Source: Candidatus Sulfopaludibacter sp. SbA3
GTDB taxonomy: Bacteria; Acidobacteriota; Terriglobia; 20CM-2-55-15
DNA: 7,850 nucleotides
Assembly (NCBI GenBank): GCA_945861845.1
Contig: CAMAWS010000137.1
Coordinates: 1 to 7,850, forward strand
Reading direction: 5' to 3'
Shown here: positions 1 to 6,487 of the stretch, piece after piece
How positions within the stretch are numbered: position 1 is the stretch's first letter
How the letters are laid out: every line of letters begins with the position of its first letter
Notes under the pieces: generated by a model
What the model saw: the letters and a program-made list of their open reading frames with translations, nothing else
What the model was told of the DNA's origin: nothing
The model's database searches: none
Translations under genes and position numbers: made by a program

Positions 1-902
1 GACAGGACGTGCAGCGCCGCGACTTTACGATTAATGGCCTGCTTTACGATCCGATCGAAGAACGTGTCATCGACTACGTTTCCGGACAGGAGGACATCAG
101 AGCCCGCATCGTGCGGGCTATCGGCGATCCGAGGCAGCGCTTTAAGGAAGACAAGCTGCGGATCCTGCGGGCTATCCGTTTTGGCGCACGGCTTGGCTAC
201 ACGATCGAGTCCGCAACCTGGGACGCGGTCCGCGAAATGGCGCCGCAAATCCACCAGGTCAGCGCGGAACGAATTCGAGAGGAACTTGTCCGCATTCTTA
301 CCGAGGGGCAGGCTGCGCATGGCGTGCGCATGCTCGAAGAATCGGGCTTGCGGGCCCAGATACTTCCCGAACTTGAATGGACCTCCCACATCGAAAAGTC
401 CCTCGAAATGCTAAAGCTGCGCGCGCCGGCGGACTTTGCGATCGCCGTGCTGCTTCATGAGATTCCTCCGTCCCGCGCCGCGAAGGTGGTCGAACGCTTG
501 AAGTGTTCCCGGTCGGAGATGCATCATATAAACGCCCTTGTCGAGAGCCTCACGGTTTTTGCCCGAATTGCCACAATGAGCATCAGCAGCGTGAAGCGCT
601 TTTTCCGATTACAGCGGTTCGAAGATCACCTGGAACTGGCCCGCATTCATTCGATCGCTTGTGGAGGCGATCCGAATGGCTATGCTTTTGCGCTGCGCCA
701 ATACCATGAGTGGACCCATGACGACATTGCGCCACGGCCGCTGGTTACCGGCGAGGATTTGATAGCTCTTGGCTACAACCCCGGACCGCCTTTTAAGGAA
801 ATCCTTAATCGCGTGGAAGACGAACAACTCGAAGGTCGATTGAATGAGAGGACCGAGGCGGTCGAGTTTGTCGTCAAACACTTTCCAAAAGGGAATTCAT
901 GA
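1..902 (+). CDS. cca: CCA-adding tRNA nucleotidyltransferase / poly(A) polymerase family, 5'-truncated
   Basis: This enzyme adds or repairs the 3' CCA end of tRNAs from CTP and ATP in the cytoplasm. The frame is already open at the window edge (codons CAG GAC before GTG at 9), so the GTG is an internal Val and the true start with the DxD catalytic head lies outside. Visible from the left edge is the class II nucleotidyltransferase signature RRDFTING, followed by the nucleotide-recognition motif EDKLR (147-161) and the helix RAIRFGARLGY. A largely helical tRNA-binding body of the length expected for this family follows. The last codons overlap the next gene by ATGA (899-902), so the two are probably translated together. 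CCA-adding, A-adding and poly(A) polymerase activities cannot be told apart without the N-terminus. The family call is strong. Confidence 0.9.
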   Translation, partial: QDVQRRDFTINGLLYDPIEERVIDYVSGQEDIRARIVRAIGDPRQRFKEDKLRILRAIRFGARLGYTIESATWDAVREMAPQIHQVSAERIREELVRILTEGQAAHGVRMLEESGLRAQILPELEWTSHIEKSLEMLKLRAPADFAIAVLLHEIPPSRAAKVVERLKCSRSEMHHINALVESLTVFARIATMSISSVKRFFRLQRFEDHLELARIHSIACGGDPNGYAFALRQYHEWTHDDIAPRPLVTGEDLIALGYNPGPPFKEILNRVEDEQLEGRLNERTEAVEFVVKHFPKGNS

Positions 903-1132
903 AGGCTCTCGTCACGCTTTTTCTGTTGTTGAACCTGAATACGGCGACGCTTGCAGAGCTGGACCGTCTTCCGGGAGTGGGACCCGTTCTCGCCAGGCGG
1001 ATTATGGAATTCCGCGAAAGGAAGGGTGGTTTTCAGCGCGTTGAAGACCTGCTGGCGATTTCAGGCGTGAGCGAGAAAAAATGGCGGGAACTCAGGACGC
1101 TGGTGACGGTTTTACCGGTCGAGCCGAATTAA
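899..1132 (+). CDS. Small ComEA-like helix-hairpin-helix protein with hydrophobic N-terminus
   Basis: This 77-residue protein resembles the DNA-binding domain of the competence protein ComEA. The signature NLNTATLAEL (residues 12-21) is followed by the first hairpin LPGVGPVLARRI (24-35), then GGF..VEDLL (43-52) and a second hairpin around ISGVSEKKW (54-62). Such domains bind DNA backbone without sequence preference. Residues 3-11 (ALVTLFLLL) are strongly hydrophobic and touch the domain directly, so this may be a very short membrane anchor or signal peptide. The linker of typical ComEA is missing. The start ATG overlaps the cca stop (ATGA), with a purine-rich AAGGGA just upstream (about 889-894). 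The stop TAA shares TTAA with the convergent penicillin-binding protein gene. A role in DNA uptake is possible but unproven, because single-domain versions are common in many bacteria. Confidence 0.8.
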   Translation: MKALVTLFLLLNLNTATLAELDRLPGVGPVLARRIMEFRERKGGFQRVEDLLAISGVSEKKWRELRTLVTVLPVEPN

Positions 1133-3675
1133 TCCTCTTTAATGGCAGAGGAAAGCCTGAACCCATGGAGTGGGCAATAAGACCCAGGCACCGTTCCGGC
1201 GATGAACGCTTCATCGAAGGTGTTTTCGCAATTCGGGTTTGCCAGCAGAAGGCTCTCGGCGTCGATCCTCGCGATCTCGATTCCCGGCGGAGGAGTGAAA
1301 TACACGGCATCGGGATCGGGCGACGGATAAAGCTGGGTGGCCTTGAGCATGAACTCCGTCCATATCGGAAGCGCTGATCTGGAGCCTTCCAGGTTCAGGT
1401 CGCTGTTATCGTCGAAGCCGACCCAGGCGATGGCGAGCAGGTCTTTTGTATATCCCGCAAACCATCCATCACGCGAAGTTCCTGTTTTGCCTGCGGCCGG
1501 CAGGTTAAAACCAAGGGCACGAACTCGAACGCCAGTGCCCTCGTTGATCACGCCTTGCAGGAGGTGTGTCATCAGGTAGGCCAGTTCGGGCCGGATCACT
1601 TCCTCAGGTTCGACCTTGTAAACCTTGTCCTTCGAGGCATCCGAGGCATCCGAGCCATCGCCAGGCGCAACGCGCAACAGGGAATGCGGCTGCATCCTTC
1701 TTCCTTCGTTCGCGAAGATCGTGTAAGCGCCGGCCATTTCCAGGGGCGTGACTTCGAAGGCCCCCAGCGCAATGGATGGATACCCCTTGATGTTTGCGTT
1801 CAATCCGGCGCGTTTTGCAAAGTTGGCGACACGCTCGTAGCCGATGCGCTCTGCGACCTTGATCGCAGGGACGTTCAAAGAGTGCTGCAGCGCGGTGCGG
1901 GCGGTCACCAGGCCGCGATATTGCTCCTTGTAATTGTTCGGTTCGTACGGCTCAGGCATACCCTCATAGACAAATGTGGTGGGCTCGTCGATGAAGGTCG
2001 TGATGGGCGTAATGTAGCCTTCGCGGTAGATTGGCCGGTTCAACAGGTCTTCGGGCGCTGCAGGCACGTCTGATGCAACGACTGGGGAATCTGCTTCATT
2101 CGTTGCGGCTGGATTATCCGCCGCCGCTGCCGTGGGCTCAGCCGCCGGTTCAGCCGCGAGTCCAGCCGCGGGCTCGCCTTCAACCGGCGCATTGGTGTCG
2201 AACGCGCTCTCAAAAGCGGCGGCGTACACAAAGGGCTTGAAGATCGAGCCGGGTTGGCGGAATGCCCTGGTGATGCGGTTGTACTGGCTGGCGCCGTAAT
2301 CGCCACCGCCGACCATTGCCTTTATCTCGCCGGTGTGAGGATCGATCGCGATGATGGCAGCCTGGGGAGTGCGCTTCTCCGGATTCCTCTTGCCCTTGTC
2401 CCGGGCGGCGATTTGTTCCTGTACGAATTTCAGGCCCTTGTCGACGGCATCCACTGCGACCCTTTGAAGGTCAGGATCGAGGGTCGTGTACACCCGAAGG
2501 CTGTCGTTGATCAACTGTTCTTCGGAATAATCCTTTAGCAATTCCTGGCGTATGAAGTCCACCAGGTAAGGGGCATCGGTAGAATCCACTTTCAGCGGCG
2601 CGACGATTACATCAGCCGCCTTCGCTTCTTCAAATTGCTCTGTTGTAATCGCGCCCGTGGACACCATCGCCGCCATGACCGTATCTCTCCGGGCCTTGGC
2701 GCGTTCCGGATGCCGGCTGGGTTCGTAGGCATTCGGTGAAGGGATCACGCCAACCAGGGTGGCCGCTTCAGACAGCGTCAGTTGTCCAAGGTCCTTGCCG
2801 AAAAAGGCTGCCGCTCCCTCGCCGAATCCGTTAATGCTGAATGAGCCGCGATATCCCAGGTAGACTTCATTGGCATACAGCGTGATGATCTGTTCCTTGG
2901 TGAGACGCTGTTCCAGCATCAGCGAGATAAGCGCTTCCGCCAGCTTCCGGCTCCATCGGCGATCCAGGGTCAGGAAGAAATTGCGCGCCAGTTGCTGTGT
3001 GATCGTGCTTGTTCCTTCGACGCGCTCCTGTTTGCGGATGCTGGCGATAACCGCGCCGGTAAGTCGAATCGGGTCCAATCCCCAGTGGCTGAAAAACCTC
3101 TGGTCCTCCGAAGCAACCAGGGCATCGACCAGCACATTTGGAAGCTCTGCGAACTCAACGATTCGGCGCTTCTGCCTGGATTCGTCGAACAGGTTCGTCA
3201 CAAGTTCTGCGGGCAGCCACGCATCCGGAGTCTCGCCGCCCGGCAGCTTCACGATCCGGATGAGCGAATTCCTTGCAAAGTCCAGGCGCATGGCCTCGCC
3301 GCCCTTCGGCCGGATGGTTATCTTGTTTGAGGCAACCTCGTAAGTGCCTTCCGCCAGGTCGGCCTTGTCGGGAGTCTCAAATCCAGCGCGCTGAAGTCTC
3401 GCCAGAACAGCGTCCGCAGTGACTTTCTGCCCGGGGAATACGTGAAAGGGGGTCGAATAGATTCGCGCGGTTCTCTTGAAGACCTCGCCGTCCAGCCGCC
3501 GATCGATGATCTTCGAGTAATAGTTGTAGTAGTAGAGAGTGATTCCGGAAGACGCGATCAGGGAAAAAATAAAAAGGGCGAGAAGAACTTTAAATGCCGG
3601 CGACCGATACCAAAGTCGGGAGGTTTTGGCCCTCTTTGGCTTTCGATCAGCCTGTCGAGGTTTTCGATCATCCAT
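1129..3675 (-). CDS. Class A penicillin-binding protein, PBP1B-like (glycosyltransferase plus transpeptidase)
   Basis: This 848-residue bifunctional enzyme polymerises lipid II glycan strands and cross-links the peptides at the outer face of the inner membrane. The order is a basic cytoplasmic tail (1-27), one membrane segment (about 28-50), a UB2H-like domain (about 68-125, YSTPFHVFPGQ) and glycosyltransferase family 51. The last has catalytic Glu190 in EDQRFFSHWG, GTSTITQQLAR at 221-231 and RKLAE at 243-247. The transpeptidase has SIFK (Ser477, Lys480), SLN (599-601) and KTGTS (730-734). All catalytic motifs are intact. An Ala/Pro/Glu-rich insert lies at about 495-541. The C-terminus carries two cysteines (816 and 834) that could form a disulfide. 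The start ATG overlaps the upstream ftcD stop by 8 bases and has no good Shine-Dalgarno site, which suggests coupled translation. The UB2H domain favours PBP1B over PBP1A; mrcB is the nearest named relative, but I do not assign it. Confidence 0.93.
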   Translation of the reverse strand: MDDRKPRQADRKPKRAKTSRLWYRSPAFKVLLALFIFSLIASSGITLYYYNYYSKIIDRRLDGEVFKRTARIYSTPFHVFPGQKVTADAVLARLQRAGFETPDKADLAEGTYEVASNKITIRPKGGEAMRLDFARNSLIRIVKLPGGETPDAWLPAELVTNLFDESRQKRRIVEFAELPNVLVDALVASEDQRFFSHWGLDPIRLTGAVIASIRKQERVEGTSTITQQLARNFFLTLDRRWSRKLAEALISLMLEQRLTKEQIITLYANEVYLGYRGSFSINGFGEGAAAFFGKDLGQLTLSEAATLVGVIPSPNAYEPSRHPERAKARRDTVMAAMVSTGAITTEQFEEAKAADVIVAPLKVDSTDAPYLVDFIRQELLKDYSEEQLINDSLRVYTTLDPDLQRVAVDAVDKGLKFVQEQIAARDKGKRNPEKRTPQAAIIAIDPHTGEIKAMVGGGDYGASQYNRITRAFRQPGSIFKPFVYAAAFESAFDTNAPVEGEPAAGLAAEPAAEPTAAAADNPAATNEADSPVVASDVPAAPEDLLNRPIYREGYITPITTFIDEPTTFVYEGMPEPYEPNNYKEQYRGLVTARTALQHSLNVPAIKVAERIGYERVANFAKRAGLNANIKGYPSIALGAFEVTPLEMAGAYTIFANEGRRMQPHSLLRVAPGDGSDASDASKDKVYKVEPEEVIRPELAYLMTHLLQGVINEGTGVRVRALGFNLPAAGKTGTSRDGWFAGYTKDLLAIAWVGFDDNSDLNLEGSRSALPIWTEFMLKATQLYPSPDPDAVYFTPPPGIEIARIDAESLLLANPNCENTFDEAFIAGTVPGSYCPLHGFRLSSAIKED
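1633..1659. repeat. Three in-frame copies of a 9-base tandem repeat
   Basis: The unit CGAGGCATC occurs twice exactly (1633-1641, 1642-1650), followed by a third copy with one change, CGAGCCATC (1651-1659). It lies inside the penicillin-binding protein gene and encodes the Asp/Ser/Ala stretch DGSDASDASKDK, residues 673-684, in a surface loop between SxN and KTG. Because the unit is a multiple of three, gain or loss of a copy would keep the frame. Confidence 0.85.
2053..2193 (-). other. Ala/Pro/Glu-rich low-complexity insert in the transpeptidase domain
   Basis: This segment codes for residues 495-541 of the penicillin-binding protein, between the SIFK and SLN motifs. It consists almost only of Ala, Pro, Glu, Asp, Asn and Val, with a repeated AEPAAEP pattern. 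The DNA shows matching short repeats built on GCCGC and GGCTC. Class A proteins usually have only a short link here before the (D/E)DEPTTF-like strand, which follows at 563-568. The insert is probably a disordered, surface-exposed loop. Whether it is genus-wide or unique to this strain cannot be judged from one sequence. Confidence 0.7.
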
Positions 3676-4597
3676 ACTGGTCGCCGATTATAGCACCGAC
3701 TTCCGCCAGGCGGTTTTCCAGAATCATCGCTGGCCTGAAGTTTTCCAGCCGAAGATCCGGCGCTGCCGCCGGATCGAGGGCGCCCCGCGGTACAAGGCCA
3801 ACAATTTCGCTGCTGGCGATACCGGCGCCCAGGCGCTCCGCTTCGATGCGAACCGTGTCGAATACCAGTCGCATCGATGTTTGTTCGTAATCTGTAAGGT
3901 TCATCGAAACCTGTGCCTGGTTTCGTTCTTTGATCCGCAGTCCCATCGCCTTTACACATGGAAGGCCTCCGCTGGAAGATCGAACTCTCCTGGCAATCTG
4001 CCTGGCGATCTCCACATCGGGCGTGTCCAGATTAATGTTGTACGCGATGAGCGGCTTGCGGGCCCCAACGGCCGTGGCGCCGGCGGTTGGATGAATGCGC
4101 GGTTCGCCGAAGTCGGGCCTTCGCTCCGGTTTTGTCTCGATTTCATCGCGCAAGCCTTCGAACTGGCCTCTCCTTATATCTTCGAGACGAATGCGGCTGG
4201 GCCGCGTGGCGGCCGCTTCGTACAGATAGACCGGAATCTTCAGCTGTCCGGAAATCCTCTGGCCAACACTGCGGGCGATCAGGACGCATTCATCGAGGGT
4301 AACGCCTCGTATTGGAACGAAGGGAACCACATCCGTCGCGCCAATACGGGGATGTTCGCCATGGTGTTTCGTCAAGTCGATATGCGCGGCTGCTGCTTCG
4401 ACCCCGCGGAAAGCCGCCTCTGTAATGGCTTCCGGAGACCCGGCTATCGTGATGACCGCCCGGTTATGATCGGGATCCATGTGGCGGTCGAGCAGGTAGA
4501 CGCTGCCAGCCACAAGCATTGCCGCCGCGATTGCGTCGACAACATCGGTCCGGCGGCCTTCACTGAAGTTCGGAACGCACTCTACAATCCTGTTCAT
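3668..4597 (-). CDS. ftcD: Glutamate formimidoyltransferase (stand-alone)
   Basis: This enzyme transfers the formimino group of N-formimino-L-glutamate to tetrahydrofolate, the last step of one histidine-degradation route and a supply of one-carbon units. The 309-residue protein is the length of the transferase part only; no cyclodeaminase domain is fused. The family opening IVECVPNFSEGR (4-15), DxDHNRAVIT (41-50) and GEHPRIGATDVVPFVP (80-95) are intact. His82 corresponds in number and context to the catalytic histidine of the mammalian enzyme. The C-terminal half keeps HPTAGATAVGAR (169-180), AYNINL (185-190) and QVSMNL (229-234). The ATG at 4597 fits the family start exactly, although no clear Shine-Dalgarno site precedes it. 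No histidine-utilisation genes are visible nearby. The stop overlaps the penicillin-binding protein start, so both probably share a transcript. Confidence 0.92.
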   Translation of the reverse strand: MNRIVECVPNFSEGRRTDVVDAIAAAMLVAGSVYLLDRHMDPDHNRAVITIAGSPEAITEAAFRGVEAAAAHIDLTKHHGEHPRIGATDVVPFVPIRGVTLDECVLIARSVGQRISGQLKIPVYLYEAAATRPSRIRLEDIRRGQFEGLRDEIETKPERRPDFGEPRIHPTAGATAVGARKPLIAYNINLDTPDVEIARQIARRVRSSSGGLPCVKAMGLRIKERNQAQVSMNLTDYEQTSMRLVFDTVRIEAERLGAGIASSEIVGLVPRGALDPAAAPDLRLENFRPAMILENRLAEVGAIIGDQYG

Positions 4598-4677
4598 TTA
4601 ATTGATGGCTGCGCCCTATGTTTTAGGTTTCCCGCTATCGCGCTCACGCTTCGCGTCGGGCTTGCATTCGCATCCGC
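4598..4677. other. Gap between the Fic gene and ftcD
   Basis: This 80-base stretch must hold any signals for ending the Fic transcript or starting ftcD. I see only a weak hairpin, ACGC-TTC-GCGT at 4646-4656, without a T-run on either strand, and no convincing -35/-10 pair. Read-through from the Fic gene into ftcD is possible. Confidence 0.4.
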
Positions 4678-5730
4678 TCATTTGACTTCGTACCAGGAGC
4701 CGCGGCCTTTTCCAAGCAGCTGTAGCCTTCCGGCCTGAACCAGCTGGCGGAAATGCAATTTCAGCGTGTTGCGATTGGCTCCGGTAATGGTCAAGGCGGA
4801 AGCCAGCGTCAGGCGCCCGTGCTGTCGCGCGTATTGAAGCAGTTGCTCGTCGAGGGCGGAGAGTGCGTTCATGAGCTTCTCCCTCTCGACCTTCCTCGCC
4901 AGGGTATTTTTCTGATGAACCAGGCAGAGCAGAAAGAAACGTATCCAGTCCGCGAGGTACGCCTCGTCCCTGTCCAACGTCCCCTGCGCACGCCTCAATG
5001 AACGGTAGTATTGCTCCCGGTTCTCCTCGATGACGCGTTCCAGCGAGCTGTAGGGAACATAGCTGTATCCGCACCTGAGGAGAAGCAGGTTCGTCAGCAC
5101 CCGCGCCAGCCGTCCATTGCCATCCTGAAATGGGTGAATCGCGAGGAAACGGACAACGAGGACCGCAATCACGAGCAGGGGATGGTGTTCGTTCTTTTCC
5201 ATCGACTGCCGCGTCCATTCCACCAGCTCCGCCATCAGCCGTGGAGTGTCGAACGGACTTGCCGTTTCAAACACAACGCCGATACTTCGGCCACTCTCAT
5301 CGAATGCCTCCACGTTGTTCGCCACCGTCTTGTAGTGGCCGCGATGATACTCATCCTTCTCAGAGTGTTTCAGCAGGACGCCATGAAGCTGCTTGATGTG
5401 GTTTTCCGAAAAGGGAATATCCATCCAGGACTCAAATACAAGCTCCGAAACCGCGGCGTAACCCGCCACCTCCTGTTCGTCTCGCGTATCGAAGAACTCG
5501 GCCTGGATGTGGGACAACAAGCGGTCGACTTCGCTATCCGTGAGCTTTGCCCCTTCGATGCGGGTCGAGGATCCCGCCGACTCGACGGACGCAACCCTCC
5601 GCAACGCTGCCAGCCGTTCCGGAGCGAGAGTCCCCAGCGCCTGCCAGCTTCCTTTGAATTCATCCACTTCGGCTACAAGCCGTAACAGGTCCGACGTGAG
5701 AAGGAGATGCTTGAAGGGATCAAATGTCAT
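4678..5730 (-). CDS. Fic-domain protein adenylyltransferase with N-terminal inhibitory helix and winged helix
   Basis: Fic enzymes transfer AMP from ATP to hydroxyl side chains of target proteins. The 350-residue protein has an N-terminal Fic_N-type helical region, an inhibitory motif (S/T)xxxE(G/N) as STRIEG (residues 55-60, Glu59), and the complete active-site motif HPFQDGNGRLAR (199-210, His199). A C-terminal winged helix-turn-helix follows (about 290-350, LTLASALTITGANRNTLKLHF). This layout matches class II Fic proteins such as the Shewanella SoFic type: an activity held in check by its own helix, with a probable DNA-binding tail. No separate antitoxin gene is needed or seen. No ribosome binding site is apparent; a large inverted repeat ends at the start codon. 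It is divergent to the vapBC pair. The target protein is unknown. Confidence 0.93.
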   Translation of the reverse strand: MTFDPFKHLLLTSDLLRLVAEVDEFKGSWQALGTLAPERLAALRRVASVESAGSSTRIEGAKLTDSEVDRLLSHIQAEFFDTRDEQEVAGYAAVSELVFESWMDIPFSENHIKQLHGVLLKHSEKDEYHRGHYKTVANNVEAFDESGRSIGVVFETASPFDTPRLMAELVEWTRQSMEKNEHHPLLVIAVLVVRFLAIHPFQDGNGRLARVLTNLLLLRCGYSYVPYSSLERVIEENREQYYRSLRRAQGTLDRDEAYLADWIRFFLLCLVHQKNTLARKVEREKLMNALSALDEQLLQYARQHGRLTLASALTITGANRNTLKLHFRQLVQAGRLQLLGKGRGSWYEVK

Positions 5731-5783
5731 ACCCGATAATATACCCGTAAATACCTGGGATGCATAACGGGTATAATCGGGTA
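5730..5783. promoter_or_regulatory. Imperfect inverted repeat at the Fic start, candidate operator
   Basis: The left arm (5730-5748) and right arm (5767-5783) are reverse complements of each other except for a 2-base indel, with an 18-base centre. Each arm holds two copies of TACCCG or its complement CGGGTA, at 5730, 5742, 5768 and 5778, roughly one helical turn apart. The left arm includes the last base of the Fic ATG. The right arm contains TATAAT (5772-5777), though I see no matching -35 box for it. On the Fic strand, TATTAT lies 5 bases before the ATG, which would give a leaderless or nearly leaderless mRNA if used. The winged helix of the Fic protein is a natural candidate to bind here, which would be autoregulation. 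This is an inference. Confidence 0.6.
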
Positions 5784-5811
5784 GAACTATGGATAGTGAG
5801 GCCTTTGCCGC

Positions 5812-5840
5812 TTGACCGACAATATGTAAGACAGTATCTT
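5812..5840 (+). promoter_or_regulatory. Sigma-70-like promoter of the vapBC-type operon
   Basis: TTGACC at 5812-5817 and TATCTT at 5835-5840 are separated by exactly 17 bases, close to the housekeeping consensus. The -10 box ends 6 bases before the antitoxin ATG at 5847, so transcription would start at or next to that ATG and the mRNA would have no leader. No Shine-Dalgarno site is present between them, in agreement with leaderless translation. The geometry also supports 5847 over any upstream start. Confidence 0.65.
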
Positions 5841-5842
5841 AC
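5826..5842. promoter_or_regulatory. Palindromic operator overlapping the vapBC -10 box
   Basis: GTAAGA-CAGTA-TCTTAC is a perfect palindrome with 6-base arms and a 5-base centre. It covers the end of the promoter spacer and the whole -10 element. AbrB-fold antitoxins bind as dimers to such palindromes in their own promoters, so occupancy by the antitoxin or the toxin-antitoxin complex would block RNA polymerase directly. Confidence 0.65.
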
Positions 5843-5846
5843 TACT

Positions 5847-6077
5847 ATGAAAACGACGATTTCATCGAAGGGTCAGATCGTATTGCCTGCGGAACTTCGA
5901 GCGCAGGACGAACTGGAAGCGGGGCAGGAATTTGAAATCGAACGCCTCGACCGAGGGGATTACCGTCTCGTGCGGCGTACGGTCCCGCCAAATGTGGGTG
6001 TGGTGGACTGGCTGCTGGCATGCCCTGAAAAGGGCTTCTTTGTTCCTGTTGAGTCCGAATCGACGGACGCGCTTTGA
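5847..6077 (+). CDS. vapB: AbrB/MazE/SpoVT-type antitoxin (VapB-like)
   Basis: This 76-residue protein has an N-terminal swapped-hairpin DNA-binding domain, MKTTISSKGQIVLPAELR (residues 1-18), continuing to about residue 44. A C-terminal tail (WLLACPEKGFFVPVE, 54-68, then ESTDAL at the end) is of the kind that wraps around a PIN toxin and blocks its active site. It should neutralise the downstream toxin and repress the operon. The start at 5847 gives the canonical family N-terminus and sits right behind a good promoter. The frame stays open up to an ATG at 5760, but that would add 29 unrelated residues read through the operator. Its TGA stop overlaps the TTG start of the toxin (6074-6077). 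The gene symbol follows the PIN-toxin pairing; this subfamily is sometimes named otherwise. Confidence 0.88.
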   Translation: MKTTISSKGQIVLPAELRAQDELEAGQEFEIERLDRGDYRLVRRTVPPNVGVVDWLLACPEKGFFVPVESESTDAL

Positions 6078-6487
6078 AATACCTCGTCGATGCGAACATT
6101 CTGAGTGAGCCTACAAAGCCCATTCCCCATCCAGGAGTTGTTCAGTGGCTAAGGGACAACGAGCGTGAAATTATTGTCGATCCGGTCATACTCGGAGAGC
6201 TTCGATTCGGCATTCTCCTGCTGCCAAAGGGCAAGCGCCGCGCGAAGCTGGAGCAGTGGTTTGCTGTGGGCATTCAGCGCCTCCAGTGTGTGCCGTGGGA
6301 AGCAGAGACGGGGCTGAGGTGGGCCGAGCTACTGGCAACTCTTCGCGCGTCCGGGTGTGCTATGCCGATCAAGGACAGTCTTATCGCCGCCACCGCTCTC
6401 GTCCACGGGCTCGCTGTCGCCACTCGCAATCACACGGACTTCAAAAAGACCGGCGTTAAGCTCGTAGATCCGTTCTCCGCTGATTAA
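6074..6487 (+). CDS. vapC: PIN-domain ribonuclease toxin (VapC/FitB-like)
   Basis: This 137-residue PIN-domain protein should be a metal-dependent RNase, inhibited by the upstream antitoxin; VapC toxins usually cut tRNA or rRNA. The four acidic residues of the active site are visible: Asp6 (YLVDANILSE), Glu42 (LGELRFGI), Asp101 (PIKDSLIAATA) and Asp122 (TRNHTDF). The fold and spacing resemble FitB. The start is TTG at 6074, overlapping the antitoxin stop as TTGA. No later in-frame ATG would keep Asp6. With a rare start codon and no Shine-Dalgarno site, translation of the toxin likely depends on ribosomes finishing the antitoxin, which keeps the toxin below the antitoxin. The specific RNA target cannot be read from the sequence. 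Confidence 0.9.
   Translation: MKYLVDANILSEPTKPIPHPGVVQWLRDNEREIIVDPVILGELRFGILLLPKGKRRAKLEQWFAVGIQRLQCVPWEAETGLRWAELLATLRASGCAMPIKDSLIAATALVHGLAVATRNHTDFKKTGVKLVDPFSAD

Noticed and set aside
1555..2073. A 172-codon plus-strand frame opposite the penicillin-binding protein
   Set aside because: It lies wholly antisense to the transpeptidase domain, which is intact; no motif supports it.
4645..4657. A possible terminator hairpin between the Fic gene and ftcD
   Set aside because: The stem is only 4 base pairs and no T-run follows on either strand.
3539..4738. A 399-codon open frame on the plus strand, lying across ftcD and the start of the penicillin-binding protein gene
   Set aside because: It is antisense to two genes with intact family motifs, and its product shows no recognisable domain or natural composition. 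Long shadow frames are expected in GC-rich DNA.
4616..5218. A 200-codon minus-strand frame inside the Fic gene
   Set aside because: It is out of frame with the well-supported Fic protein and has an Arg/Pro/Ser-rich shadow-like product without motifs.
5760..5846. A 29-codon N-terminal extension of the antitoxin from the ATG at 5760
   Set aside because: It would translate the operator and promoter, the residues are unlike the family, and the start at 5847 gives the canonical N-terminus directly behind a -10 box.
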